Source: Tomitella cavernea (GTDB lineage: Bacteria > Actinomycetota > Actinomycetes > Mycobacteriales > Mycobacteriaceae). Taken from it: DNA of 64,000 nucleotides. This document shows, one piece after another, positions 1 through 11,037 of this stretch (position 1 is the first letter of the stretch; every line of letters starts with the position of its first letter). The stretch spans positions 32,199 through 96,198 of the forward strand of contig NZ_JAENKO010000008.1 of NCBI RefSeq assembly GCF_016599145.1. The letters are read 5' to 3'. The notes below the pieces were generated by a model. It worked only from the letters and a program-made list of their open reading frames with translations. It was not told where the DNA came from and searched no databases. The position numbers and the translations under genes are program-made.

Positions 1-1006
1 AGCCGGTGCCGAAACCGGTGCCGGTGACGGCGACGGCGGCGACGTAGAGCGGAAGCCACCCGGTTTGCAGGGCGATCAGGCTCACCAGAGTGCCCGCGCC
101 CAGAGTGCAGGCCGCGAACACCATGGCGGTGCGCGGCGGGCGGGCGTGCATGGCGAACACGGCGAGCATCCCGGTGACGGGAAGCACGGCGATGACGGCG
201 GACTGCGCGAGGGGGCCGTGGACGCCGAGCTGTTCGGCGGCAATGTCGGGGCCCAGCGAGAAGAACAACCCGCCCGTCGCCCAGCCGGCCACGATGATCG
301 GGATGCTGATGAGGAACAGGCGGCGCACGCCGTGCGGTACGGACATGCGGGGGACCAGCGACCGCCGCCACCCCGCGACGCGCGCCGAGGTCTCCGGCAC
401 CAGCCACACCGTCGCGGCCACGACGCAGTACGCGGATGCCAGGGCGCCGAACACGATCGCCTCGGCGTGCGCGGAGACCGCGAGCGCGACCCCCGCGGAC
501 AGCGCGCCGAGCGACAGGCCCACCATCGGCGCGGCCGCATTGAGCAGGGCGGCGCGCAGCGGGCGCACCGGAGGGGCGAAGTCGCTGATCGACGCGGACA
601 GCGCCGACAATAGAAAGCCGCTGGCCAGGCCCTGCACGGCCCGGCCCGCGAACAGTCCTGTGGACGACTGCGCCGTCCACAGCAGCACCATGCCGCCGGC
701 GAGCACCAGGAATCCCGTCGTGATCACGGGACGTCGCCCGATGTGGTCCGACAGTGAGCCGACGGTGAGCAGCGTCGCGAGCAGCGCCATCGCGTACACC
801 GCGAAGACGAGGGTGATGCCGACAGGGGAGAGGCCGAAGCTCTCCTGCATCCGCGGGTAGAACGGCGACGGCGCGGAGGCGGCCATGAGCAGGATGGTGA
901 GTGCGGAGCCGGAGAGCGCCAGCCCGGCCCGCCGGCGTGGCGGTGTCGTGGACGCTGCGGGCGGCGCACCGGCGGGCGGGTCGCTCCGGGCGGCGAGTGA
1001 AGTCAC
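1..1006 (-). CDS. MFS transporter (3' end outside window)
   Basis: Minus-strand frame open from a GTG at 1006 to the window edge (335 codons, C-terminus missing). A GGAGG-type ribosome site lies just upstream of the GTG. The protein begins with a Pro/Ala-rich cytoplasmic tail, followed by successive hydrophobic helices. Between helices 2 and 3 is the major-facilitator motif A (GSLSDHIGRRPV). This is an inner-membrane proton-coupled transporter, probably a drug or metabolite exporter of the DHA type; the substrate cannot be read from sequence. It is divergent from an ArsR-like regulator gene, with repeats and palindromes between them, so the regulator probably controls it. The family assignment is firm and the function is inferred. 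Confidence 0.85.
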   Translation of the reverse strand, partial: MTSLAARSDPPAGAPPAASTTPPRRRAGLALSGSALTILLMAASAPSPFYPRMQESFGLSPVGITLVFAVYAMALLATLLTVGSLSDHIGRRPVITTGFLVLAGGMVLLWTAQSSTGLFAGRAVQGLASGFLLSALSASISDFAPPVRPLRAALLNAAAPMVGLSLGALSAGVALAVSAHAEAIVFGALASAYCVVAATVWLVPETSARVAGWRRSLVPRMSVPHGVRRLFLISIPIIVAGWATGGLFFSLGPDIAAEQLGVHGPLAQSAVIAVLPVTGMLAVFAMHARPPRTAMVFAACTLGAGTLVSLIALQTGWLPLYVAAVAVTGTGFGTG

Positions 1007-1017
1007 GGGACCTCCGT

Positions 1018-1121
1018 CGTTTCGGAGAAGGCTGTCGGTTCGGAGAAGGCTGTCGGTTCGGAGAAGATCGAACCGTTTCAGCCTAACCGGCCGGACCCGT
1101 TGGTTCAACTATGATGGAACC

Positions 1122-1122
<1 letters not shown>
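1018..1122. promoter_or_regulatory. Divergent operator/promoter region with 18-bp tandem repeats and two palindromes
   Basis: Between the MFS and ArsR genes an 18-bp unit (ttcggagaaggctgtcgg) occurs at 1021-1038 and 1039-1056, with a partial third copy from 1057. The third copy runs into an inverted repeat with arms cggttcg (1055-1061) and cgaaccg (1069-1075). A second inverted repeat, tggttc (1101-1106) / gaacca (1117-1122), spans a TATGAT box at 1110-1115. That box lies 6 nt before the ATG at 1122, the layout of a leaderless transcript. Palindromes over a promoter are what an ArsR dimer would bind; occupancy is inferred. Confidence 0.55.
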
Positions 1123-3631
<2,509 letters not shown>

Positions 3632-3677
3632 CCGCCGTCCCGCTGCCGCGAAGACGCCCACCGGCTCCCGGCGCCGG

Positions 3678-4334
3678 CTACTTGAGGACGGTGCCGATGA
3701 TGCCGCTGATGTAGCCCAGCCGCGCCACCTCGGCGGGGCGGAACTGCGGACCGCCGTTGCGGCCCAGCAGCAGCACGGCCCCGCCGTCGCCGATGGGCGC
3801 GGCCGCGAGCGCGATCTCACCGGCCCGCCAGACTTCCGGCACCCAGTCCGCGTCGGTGCGGACCACCTGGGCCGTGCCCACCTGCTCCGACAGGGGGCGA
3901 TCGGGCCAGGTCTCCGGGGTGCCGGGGCTCGCATACAGCGGGGCGGCGCCGGCATCTCCGCCGCCGTGATCGAGCACCGCCGCCCAGTGCACCTGGAGGG
4001 CGCGGGGCGCGGCGTCGACGAGCCGCTGGAGCCCGCGCCGCGGCGAACCCGCCACCAGCTCGATCAGCTCGAGTTCACGGTGCGTGTCGAGGTTGCCGAC
4101 GAACGGGCGGATGGCGTCGACGACGGTGTCGTCCAGCGCTTCCGCGGCGGTGATGAGCACGTCCGGCAGCGCCCCGGTCGGAAGGTTCACGACGATGTCG
4201 TCCACCGCGTAGCCGCCGCTGCGCTCGATGACGTCGAGGGACTGGATGTCCGCCCCGGCCTCGCCCAGCGCCAGGGCCAGCAGGCCCAGCGTGCCGGGGC
4301 GGTCGGGGAGCACCACGCGCAGCAGGTACGACAA
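3678..4334 (-). CDS. ACT domain-containing protein
   Basis: A 218-residue protein starting at TTG 4334, preceded by a GAGGAG ribosome site. Residues 1-75 form an ACT domain (LLRVVLPDRPGTLGLLALAL), the amino-acid-binding fold of allosteric enzymes. The rest is a GAF-like alpha/beta region without a recognisable catalytic motif. Homologues sit at the same place between ligA and gatC in mycobacteria (Rv3013, from memory). It probably senses an amino acid, but neither ligand nor partner is known. It is transcribed away from gatC, with a 225-bp gap between the two starts. Confidence 0.85.
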   Translation of the reverse strand: MSYLLRVVLPDRPGTLGLLALALGEAGADIQSLDVIERSGGYAVDDIVVNLPTGALPDVLITAAEALDDTVVDAIRPFVGNLDTHRELELIELVAGSPRRGLQRLVDAAPRALQVHWAAVLDHGGGDAGAAPLYASPGTPETWPDRPLSEQVGTAQVVRTDADWVPEVWRAGEIALAAAPIGDGGAVLLLGRNGGPQFRPAEVARLGYISGIIGTVLK

Positions 4335-4559
4335 AGCCGGCTCCTCAGCAGTTCACTTGCGGTGTCGGTCCATTGTCGCACCGCTGGCACGACGCGGGTC
4401 GGCGGCGAGGCCGTGCGCATCGCCGCCGCCGGCGGGCCGTAGAGTTGAGCCGAACCAGCGTCGGGCGGGATCGATGCCGGGCCCGTCAGCGGCGGGCCGC
4501 ACGGCGGCAGTCGATCCGCCGGTAGGCAGGCCGCTGCGTCGGCCGGAAAGGGGCACCGG

Positions 4560-4859
4560 GTGCCGGAGATCTCCCGCGATGAGGTCGCACACCTCGCAAT
4601 GCTGTCGCGACTCGACCTGGCCGAGGGCGAGCTCGACGAGTTCGCCGGCCAGCTCGACGCCATTCTCGCCCACGTCAAGACGGTCTCCGAGGCCGACACG
4701 GCCGATGTCCCGCCGCTGTCCGAGCTCACCGGCGTGACGAACGTGGGCCGCGCCGACGTCATCGCTTCGGGCCTCACCGCCGCGGAGGCGCTTTCCGGCG
4801 CGCCGTCCGTCGAGGACGAGCGCTTTGTCGCACCGCAGATCCTGGGAGAAGAGCAGTGA
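4560..4859 (+). CDS. gatC: Glu-tRNA(Gln) amidotransferase subunit C
   Basis: A 99-residue protein, the standard GatC length, with the family pattern [17 protein letters not shown] near the N-terminus and a C-terminal FVAPQIL-like segment. GatC is the small linker that holds GatA and GatB together in the complex converting Glu-tRNA(Gln) to Gln-tRNA(Gln). The GTG start is preceded by AAAGGGG. The stop overlaps the gatA GTG (GTGA), implying translational coupling. gatB lies about 8 kb downstream after pfkA. The complex is needed because the only glutamyl-tRNA synthetase seen here (gltX) is expected to mischarge tRNA-Gln. Confidence 0.95.
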   Translation: MPEISRDEVAHLAMLSRLDLAEGELDEFAGQLDAILAHVKTVSEADTADVPPLSELTGVTNVGRADVIASGLTAAEALSGAPSVEDERFVAPQILGEEQ

Positions 4860-6340
4860 CCGACCTGACCCGCCTGGCGGCCTCCGAACTGGCCTCGAAA
4901 ATCCACGCGCGCGAGGTCTCGTCGGTGGAGGCCACCCGTGCCCACCTCGACCGGATCGAGGCGGTCGACGGCACTGTCGGCGCATTCCTGCACGTGGCCG
5001 GCGAGCAGGCCCTCGCCGCCGCCGGGCAGGTGGACGCCGATCTGGCCGGCGGCGCCGAGCCCGCATCGCCGCTCGCCGGGGTGCCGTTGGGGCTCAAGGA
5101 CATCCTCACCACCACCGGCATGCCCACCACGTGTGCGTCGAAGATCCTCGAGGGCTGGGTGTCGCCGTACGAGTCGACGGTCGTCGGCAGGCTGCGCGCG
5201 GCCGGGATCCCGATCCTCGGCAAGACCAACATGGACGAGTTCGCCATGGGCTCGTCCACCGAGAACAGCGCCTTCGGGCCCACGCGCAATCCGTGGGGGA
5301 CCGACCGCATCCCCGGCGGCTCCGGCGGCGGGTCGGCCGCCGCCCTCGCCGCGTTCGAGGCTCCACTCACCATCGGCACGGACACCGGCGGGTCGATCCG
5401 TCAGCCCGCGGCGCTCACGGCCACGGTCGGCGTCAAGCCCACCTACGGCACCGTGTCGCGCTTCGGGCTCGTCGCCGCCGCGTCGTCGCTGGACCAGGCG
5501 GGGCCCTGTGCCCGCACGGTGCTCGACGCGGCGCTGCTGCACCAGGTGATCGCCGGGCATGATCCGCGCGATTCCACCTCCATCGACACGGCGGTGCCGG
5601 CGGTGGTCGACGCCGCGCGCGCCGGCGCGCAGGGAGACCTTACGGGCGTGAAGGTCGGTGTGGTCCGCGAACTGCACTCGGACAGCTACCAACCCGGAGT
5701 CCTGAGTTCCTTCGATGCCGCGGTGGCGCAGCTCAAGGCGCTCGGCGCCGAGGTGATCGAGGTGTCCTGCCCGGCGTTCGAACACGCGCTGGCCGCGTAC
5801 TACCTGGTCATGCCCTCCGAAGTGTCCTCCAACCTCGCGCGGTTCGACGCCATGCGGTACGGACTGCGCGTGTCCGACGACGGCGCGCACAGCGCCGAGC
5901 AGGTCATGGCCGCCTCGCGTTCCGCCGGCTTCGGCCCGGAGGTCAAGCGGCGCATAATGATCGGCACCTACGCTCTGTCCGCCGGCTACTACGACGAGTA
6001 CTACGGACAGGCGCTCAAGGTGCGCGCGCTGATCGGCCGCGACTACGCGAGGGCCTTCGAGTCGGTCGACGTCCTCGTTTCGCCCACCAGCCCCGTCACG
6101 CCGTGGAAGCTGGGCGAGAAGGTCGACGACCCGCTGGCGATGTACCTCTCCGACCTGTGCACGTTGCCCACCAACCTCGCGGGCAACTGCGCCATCTCGG
6201 TGCCCTCCGGCATCTCCGCCGACGACGGGCTTCCGGTGGGCCTGCAGATCATGGCGCCGGCGCTGGCGGATGACCGGCTTTACCGTGTGGGTGCCGCCTA
6301 CGAGTCCGCCCGCGGTGCCGTCGCGTACCCGGAGCTGTAG
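4856..6340 (+). CDS. gatA: Glu-tRNA(Gln)/Asp-tRNA(Asn) amidotransferase subunit A
   Basis: A 494-residue amidase-signature enzyme. The Lys-cisSer-Ser triad can be placed at K81 (GLKDI), S156 (GGSGGG) and S180 ([12 protein letters not shown]). It releases ammonia from glutamine, and the ammonia is channelled to GatB for transamidation of Glu-tRNA(Gln). Length and motifs are complete. It starts at GTG 4856, overlapping the gatC stop. Downstream, the minus-strand alpha/beta hydrolase gene converges after 114 bp. Confidence 0.97.
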   Translation: MTDLTRLAASELASKIHAREVSSVEATRAHLDRIEAVDGTVGAFLHVAGEQALAAAGQVDADLAGGAEPASPLAGVPLGLKDILTTTGMPTTCASKILEGWVSPYESTVVGRLRAAGIPILGKTNMDEFAMGSSTENSAFGPTRNPWGTDRIPGGSGGGSAAALAAFEAPLTIGTDTGGSIRQPAALTATVGVKPTYGTVSRFGLVAAASSLDQAGPCARTVLDAALLHQVIAGHDPRDSTSIDTAVPAVVDAARAGAQGDLTGVKVGVVRELHSDSYQPGVLSSFDAAVAQLKALGAEVIEVSCPAFEHALAAYYLVMPSEVSSNLARFDAMRYGLRVSDDGAHSAEQVMAASRSAGFGPEVKRRIMIGTYALSAGYYDEYYGQALKVRALIGRDYARAFESVDVLVSPTSPVTPWKLGEKVDDPLAMYLSDLCTLPTNLAGNCAISVPSGISADDGLPVGLQIMAPALADDRLYRVGAAYESARGAVAYPEL

Positions 6341-6454
6341 GCGTGTCTGCCGATCCGAGCGCCTGTTGCACGCTCCGCCGCGGGATCCGGCGCTCGGCGT
6401 GGGCATCCGGTGCTCGGGTCAGTTCGTGGGAGGACGGTTCGTGACGCGGCGCTC

Positions 6455-7840
6455 TCATGAGCACGTCGGCAACCCGCGTACCTGCCCGCCCCCGTAGACG
6501 TGGCCGGTGCCCGCCGGGCCCGACCGCGACACGACGACGTCCACGCTCCTTTGCAGGAAGCTCACTCCTGGGACCCACGGCGGAGCCGCCGCTTCCGCTG
6601 CGCCTTCCGCCGGGTGCAGCGCCAGCGCCGGGTCCCATCGGGGCACCGGGTCCGAGGCGTTCACCACCACGCTCGAGCGCCCGGGAACCGGATCGGTGAA
6701 GCGCGCCGGTGGGCCCACCCACAGTGCGCCGCACAGCATTCCGCGGGCCTGCGGGGCATCCGCGAGCGCCCGTGCGCCGGCCGCGGCGCCCATGCTCTCG
6801 CCGTAGACGTACAGCTCCGGCCGCCGGGGCGCGGGCACGCTGCTGACGCGGGCGGCGACGGCGGAGATCAGCGCGTGCGCGGCCGAGGCGGCCTCGTCGG
6901 GCGCGAAGAGGTAGGACACCCAGCTCGGCGCGCTCGAATACTGCATCCCCACCTCCGCGACGTCGCCGCCGAAGAACTCCTCGAACCCGGCCGCTGCGGT
7001 GCCGTCGATCCAACCGGAGCCCGTCGGAACCATCACCACCACGGCCCGTCTGTCCAGACCGCCGGCGCGCACCATGTCGTCGGCGGCGAGGGCGGCGCGG
7101 GCCGTCACGTCGGCGGCGGAGCCCAGCCCGGCGTAGGTGCGGATCGCCCCGGGATGCGCGGTGTCGCCGACGAACCGGCGCCCGTGGCCGCCGAGCGAGT
7201 CCCACGCGACGAGTGATCCGGGCCCGCCCGAGCGGGTGCTCATCGCGGTCGCGGCGAGGGACGAGGCGGCGGCGGGCGGTTCGTCGAGCGCCACCGCACC
7301 CGAGACGGATCCGAGAGCGGCCAACACCACCGCCAGCGCTGCGACAGCCCGTGGCCGGGCGCGGACCAGCCGCACCGCGCCGAGCGCCGTCGCACATACG
7401 GCCACGGCGACGGCGAACACGGCAGGCCGGTAGCCGCCGGACGCGGAGAGTTCCGACACCCGGTCCGACTGCGCCGACCACGCCGCCGCCGCGGTCACGG
7501 CGCCGAGGCACCCGACGGCGGTGGCGATCGCCGAGCGGGAGCGGCCCGGGGAGCCTCCCAGGCGGCGGGTCGCCCGCGCCCACAGCCACGTCATCAGCAC
7601 AGTGAGCGCGACGCCGATCACCGCGAACGCGCCCACCGTCACGCCCTCGACCCACACGCTGCGCGGCATGATCCCCGGGTAGACCCCCGCCACGGCGCCC
7701 GCGGAGCCGCCGACGACGGTGCGCGTCCGCGGGGCGAGCGCGTGGGCGAGGGCGGAGACGCGCGTTCCCGCGCCGCGGGGGAGTGGACTGCGCGCAACGG
7801 CGCCCGGCGTGAGGACGTGCAGAGCCGGGGCGGCCGTCAT
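6455..7840 (-). CDS. Membrane-anchored alpha/beta-hydrolase family protein
   Basis: A 461-residue protein. The first 190 residues carry about four hydrophobic segments (for example around 65-88, 105-122, 138-158 and 165-185). The second half is a catalytic domain with the nucleophile elbow YGESMGA (Ser349). This matches the actinobacterial family with an N-terminal membrane region and C-terminal alpha/beta-hydrolase domain (Pfam Abhydrolase_9 type). Its substrate is unknown; a lipid or cell-envelope ester is plausible. The ATG at 7840 overlaps the stop of the phospholipase A2-like gene (ATGA), so the two are translationally coupled. That supports a joint role in lipid hydrolysis at the membrane, which is inference. 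Confidence 0.8.
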   Translation of the reverse strand: MTAAPALHVLTPGAVARSPLPRGAGTRVSALAHALAPRTRTVVGGSAGAVAGVYPGIMPRSVWVEGVTVGAFAVIGVALTVLMTWLWARATRRLGGSPGRSRSAIATAVGCLGAVTAAAAWSAQSDRVSELSASGGYRPAVFAVAVAVCATALGAVRLVRARPRAVAALAVVLAALGSVSGAVALDEPPAAASSLAATAMSTRSGGPGSLVAWDSLGGHGRRFVGDTAHPGAIRTYAGLGSAADVTARAALAADDMVRAGGLDRRAVVVMVPTGSGWIDGTAAAGFEEFFGGDVAEVGMQYSSAPSWVSYLFAPDEAASAAHALISAVAARVSSVPAPRRPELYVYGESMGAAAGARALADAPQARGMLCGALWVGPPARFTDPVPGRSSVVVNASDPVPRWDPALALHPAEGAAEAAAPPWVPGVSFLQRSVDVVVSRSGPAGTGHVYGGGQVRGLPTCS

Positions 7841-8622
7841 GCCGTCACCCCCGCGGCCATGCGGGCTGTACGGCGGATGCCGGTCCTCGCGCGTCCTGCA
7901 CCACCCGCACGCCGGAGAGCCGATGCGCGCCGGGATCCGCGGACCGCCCCCCGCGCCCCGGATCCGGCGGCGAACACGGCGCCCGCGGCGCCGACCCCGC
8001 CGAGCGCGTACAACCCGACGTCCTCGTGCAGGGGAACGCCGTAGCCCTGCCGCCAGGAATTGACGTCGACCGCGGCCGCGGCCGCGTCGGCCGCCGCGCG
8101 GCAAACGGTCTCGTGCGGTGCGCAGACGGCGTGGAGCCGCTCCGCGAGCTGCGCGTCGAGGCCGCGCCGGGCCCACGGGCCCAGTTGCAGGCCCTGCGCG
8201 TCGGCATAGCGCAGCAGGTCGTAGCCCAGGTCGTGCGCGCGGCATGCGCCCGCGAAGGATGCGGGAAGAGGCACCGGCGAGGAGCAGCCGCCGGCGGGGT
8301 TCACGAGCATCCCGTCCTCCACGGCCGGCCGGTACCCCGCGTATGCGGGGAATCCCGGGGGCATCCGGCGGAGCGCGGTGTGCGCGTCGGCGTGCAGCAA
8401 CGCGTCGACGGCGCGGACGGCGTCCGAGGCGGCACCGTCGTCTCCGTCGACCTCCGCGGCCTGGACTGGCAGGGCGAAGGCGAGCGCAAGCGTCGCGGCC
8501 GCCGCGATGAGCGTGAATGCGGCCGCGGCGAAGACGATCCGCGCGGCGCGGCGCGTCCGGTGTGCGCGAGTGCGGCGTGGAGAGGCGAGAGGGCAACCCG
8601 CGGCCCGCGGTGGTGTGTGCAT
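7837..8622 (-). CDS. Secreted/anchored prokaryotic phospholipase A2-like protein
   Basis: A 261-residue protein. A basic N-terminus and hydrophobic stretch (residues 27-55, ending near VQAAE) act as signal peptide or anchor. A phospholipase A2 core of the Streptomyces type follows: CRAHDLGYDLLRY contains the His130-Asp131 pair with the neighbouring Cys. Paired cysteines at 113, 127 and later positions suggest disulfides. The C-terminal 60 residues contain a hydrophobic segment (ALGGVGAAGAVFAAGSG) and an Arg-rich tail, so the enzyme may be tethered at both ends. It would cleave fatty acids from phospholipids outside the membrane. It is coupled to the downstream hydrolase by an ATGA overlap. 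Confidence 0.75.
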   Translation of the reverse strand: MHTPPRAAGCPLASPRRTRAHRTRRAARIVFAAAAFTLIAAAATLALAFALPVQAAEVDGDDGAASDAVRAVDALLHADAHTALRRMPPGFPAYAGYRPAVEDGMLVNPAGGCSSPVPLPASFAGACRAHDLGYDLLRYADAQGLQLGPWARRGLDAQLAERLHAVCAPHETVCRAAADAAAAAVDVNSWRQGYGVPLHEDVGLYALGGVGAAGAVFAAGSGARGAVRGSRRASALRRAGGAGRARTGIRRTARMAAGVTA

Positions 8623-8774
8623 GCCAGTGACGCTAGGAACGGCCGGCGGAAGGGCACATCACGCGGATGGGCTGTTCCCGGCGGCACCGGCGGGGTGTGC
8701 GGGAGCGTGCGGCTCACCCCCCGGTGGCGGGTCGTCTGATACCGGAGAGTGATGTGCGTGCAGGGTGCCGAACT

Positions 8775-8780
8775 TAGACT
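8775..8780 (+). promoter_or_regulatory. Putative -10 box (TAGACT) of the sensor-kinase gene
   Basis: TAGACT is followed by 7 nt and then the GTG at 8788, the spacing of a leaderless start. The same TAGACT sequence precedes gatB. Inferred from layout only. Confidence 0.45.
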
Positions 8781-8787
8781 CGGGCGC

Positions 8788-10146
8788 GTGAGGTTTCGGC
8801 GGCGGGCGCGCGGACGCGACCAGGACGGCGTGGATCGCAGGCGCCGTCTCCCGCGGCGGCGTCGCGCGGCCGACGGCCCGTCGCGCAGGGAACTCCGCGC
8901 GCGGCGGCGTGCGGAGAAGCGCGCGGCCTCGAAGCCCCGACGGGGCGCGCGCCGCGTGCGGGCCGCTTTCGCCGGACGCGGCGAGGTCACCCTCATCGTG
9001 GTGGTCACGGCGACCCTCTATGCGGTCGCATGGCCGACGCTGCACCTCACCCATCAGGTGCCCGCGCCGCTGCAGCCGCTGATCGCCGCGCTCGCCGCGT
9101 TCCCTTTCCTGGTGGTGCGCGCCAATCCCGTGCTGGGCTGGAGCATCTCGATCGCGGCGGCCATCGTCATCCCGGTGGCGTTCGACTCCACGCCCGAGGC
9201 GCCCGGCGGGCCGCCGTGGCAGGTGGTGCACATACTCGTCCTGCTGGCCTTGTACATAGCTGTGTGCCTGACGGAGCAACGCGAGCGGGTGGCCGCCGTG
9301 TGGGTCGGCACCGTCGTCGTTTTCGCCGTGTACGCGCCGGGCTCCGACTGGTTCGGCTGGGTGGTGGGGCTCACCACGATCCTCGTGTTCACGGTGCTGT
9401 TGCGGCGGCTGTGGCTTTCGCGGCGCCAGCTCGAACGCCAGGAGGAGCTCAGCAGGGCGGAGCGCAGCCGCAGGGCGGTGCTCGAGGAGCGGGCGCGGAT
9501 CGCCCGCGACCTGCACGACGTCGTCGCACACCACATGTCCCTCGTCGTGGTGCAGGCGCAGACGGCGCAGTACCGGATCGGCGGGCTCAAGCCGGAGACG
9601 ACAGCCGAGTTCGATTCGATCGCCGGCACCGCGCGCGAGGCGCTCGACGAGGTGCGTGCGATGCTCGGGGTGCTGCGCAGCGACGAGCACATGGCAGAGC
9701 GCGCGCCGCAGCCGGGCGTCGACAGGATCGGCGAACTGGTCGAGGGGAGCCGGCGCGCAGGCATCGACGCCCGCTTTGGGGTGACTGGCGACACCGCACG
9801 CATCCGTACCGCCGCGGGCGTTGTTCTGTATCGGATCGTGCAGGAGTCGCTGTCCAACGCGTCCCGGCATGCGCCGGGCTCGCGGGTGCGGGTAACGCTG
9901 CGGGTGGCCGACGGCGACGAGGAGGCGGTGGTGGAGATCGTGAACGGACCGGCGCGCACGTGGGCGGCGGAACCAGGCGTGGCTGCGGAGACGGACGGTG
10001 CGGCGGGCGGCGGCAATGGGATCCGGGGGATGCGGGAACGCGCCGCCGCGGTAGGCGGAACGCTGTCAGCGGAGCCGACCGACGATGGCGGTTTCGTCGT
10101 GCGCGCGACGCTCTCGATCGTCGAGACCGCGCGTCAGGCAGGATGA
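8788..10146 (+). CDS. Two-component sensor histidine kinase (NarL/DesK class)
   Basis: 452 residues from GTG 8788. A very Arg-rich N-terminus of about 70 residues precedes four or five transmembrane helices (about 75-215) with no sizeable extracellular domain. The kinase core follows: a HisKA_3 dimerisation helix with H243 (ARIARDLHDVVAHHMS), then a HATPase domain ending in GNGIRGMRERAAAVGG (G box). It phosphorylates the response regulator encoded 4 nt downstream. The membrane-embedded sensor region suggests detection of envelope or membrane stress, but the signal is unknown. The start is uncertain: GTG 8749 and ATG 8752 are in frame, but 8788 fits the leaderless promoter. Confidence 0.85.
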   Translation: MRFRRRARGRDQDGVDRRRRLPRRRRAADGPSRRELRARRRAEKRAASKPRRGARRVRAAFAGRGEVTLIVVVTATLYAVAWPTLHLTHQVPAPLQPLIAALAAFPFLVVRANPVLGWSISIAAAIVIPVAFDSTPEAPGGPPWQVVHILVLLALYIAVCLTEQRERVAAVWVGTVVVFAVYAPGSDWFGWVVGLTTILVFTVLLRRLWLSRRQLERQEELSRAERSRRAVLEERARIARDLHDVVAHHMSLVVVQAQTAQYRIGGLKPETTAEFDSIAGTAREALDEVRAMLGVLRSDEHMAERAPQPGVDRIGELVEGSRRAGIDARFGVTGDTARIRTAAGVVLYRIVQESLSNASRHAPGSRVRVTLRVADGDEEAVVEIVNGPARTWAAEPGVAAETDGAAGGGNGIRGMRERAAAVGGTLSAEPTDDGGFVVRATLSIVETARQAG

Positions 10147-10150
10147 TCCG

Positions 10151-10813
10151 GTGACGACCACGGTGTTTATCGCGGACGACCAGGCGATGGTCCGGCAGGG
10201 TTTCGGCGCGCTGCTGGCGGCCCAGCCCGACATCAGCGTCGTGGGGGACGCGGCCGACGGGCGTGCGGCGGTCGCCGAGGTGCGTCGCTTGCGGCCCGAC
10301 GTGGTGCTGATGGACGTGCGCATGCCGGAGATGAACGGCATCGACGCCGCCCGCGACATCATGGACGCGCACCTCTATCCGCCGGTGCGCGTCCTGATGC
10401 TCACCACCTTCGACATCGACGACTATGTCTACGACGCGCTGCGTGCCGGGGCGAGCGGCTTTCTGCTCAAGGACGCGCCCGCCGACGAGCTGGTGCGCGC
10501 CGTGCGGGTGGTCGCGGGCGGCGATGCGCTACTGGCGCCGTCCATCACCCGGCGGATGATCAGCGAATCGGTACGCCGGCGCTCCGCAGCCCGGTCCGTG
10601 CCGTCGGGGCTCAAAGAGCTCACGCCGCGGGAACGCGAAGTGCTCGAACACGTCGCGCGCGGGCTGTCCAACGGCGAGATCGCCCAGGCGCTGTTCCTGT
10701 CCGAGCAGACGGTGAAGACCCACGTGGGAAAGGTGCTCGCCAAGCTGGGTTTGCGCGACAGGGCCCAGGCGGTGGTGGTGGCCTACGAGAGCGGCGTCGT
10801 CACCCCGGGGTGA
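10151..10813 (+). CDS. Two-component response regulator, NarL/FixJ family
   Basis: 220 residues from GTG 10151, directly after the kinase stop. The receiver domain (1-120) has the acidic pair D9/D10, the phospho-acceptor D55 (VVLMDVRMPEM) and a conserved Thr/Lys (LLKDAP). The C-terminal LuxR-type HTH (about 150-215) contains LTPREREVLEHVARG and the recognition helix SEQTVKTHVGKVLAKLGL. It is a transcription factor activated by the kinase upstream; target genes are unknown. A longer in-frame reading into the kinase gene exists but would lie outside the conserved receiver fold. Confidence 0.9.
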   Translation: MTTTVFIADDQAMVRQGFGALLAAQPDISVVGDAADGRAAVAEVRRLRPDVVLMDVRMPEMNGIDAARDIMDAHLYPPVRVLMLTTFDIDDYVYDALRAGASGFLLKDAPADELVRAVRVVAGGDALLAPSITRRMISESVRRRSAARSVPSGLKELTPREREVLEHVARGLSNGEIAQALFLSEQTVKTHVGKVLAKLGLRDRAQAVVVAYESGVVTPG

Positions 10814-10950
10814 GCGCGTGCTGAGTAGTGCTGCGCCCGACGATCAAGTGTTTTCTGCTCGTTTCAGGCCGTCGGCGTGCACTTTTCGCTTGGTCGCCGC
10901 GTGTTCGGCGTCCACCGTTGCGTTATTAGATCGTAATCAAATTCTGTTGA

Positions 10951-10976
10951 ATACATCCGCCATTTGGCGGATGTAT
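10951..10976. promoter_or_regulatory. Perfect 26-bp palindrome upstream of the glycine-rich protein gene
   Basis: ATACATCCGCC (10951-10961) and GGCGGATGTAT (10966-10976) are exact inverted copies around ATTT. The element lies 61 bp before the ATG at 11038, at the end of an unusually AT-rich stretch (10918-10976) that could hold the promoter. No T-run follows, so an operator is as likely as a terminator. Confidence 0.5.
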
Positions 10977-11037
10977 CGCGGCCGCGCCCGGCGCATGGTG
11001 AAGGAGTCCATCGGAATCCGAGTGTGGGGAGAACGCG

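Noticed and set aside
90..860. Plus-strand frames in the first kilobase
   Set aside because: The minus strand carries a clear MFS transporter with motif A and membrane helices; the plus frames are Arg/Thr-rich shadows.
4187..6406. Minus-strand frame of 739 codons across gatC-gatA
   Set aside because: Antisense to a complete gatC/gatA pair, no recognisable domain.
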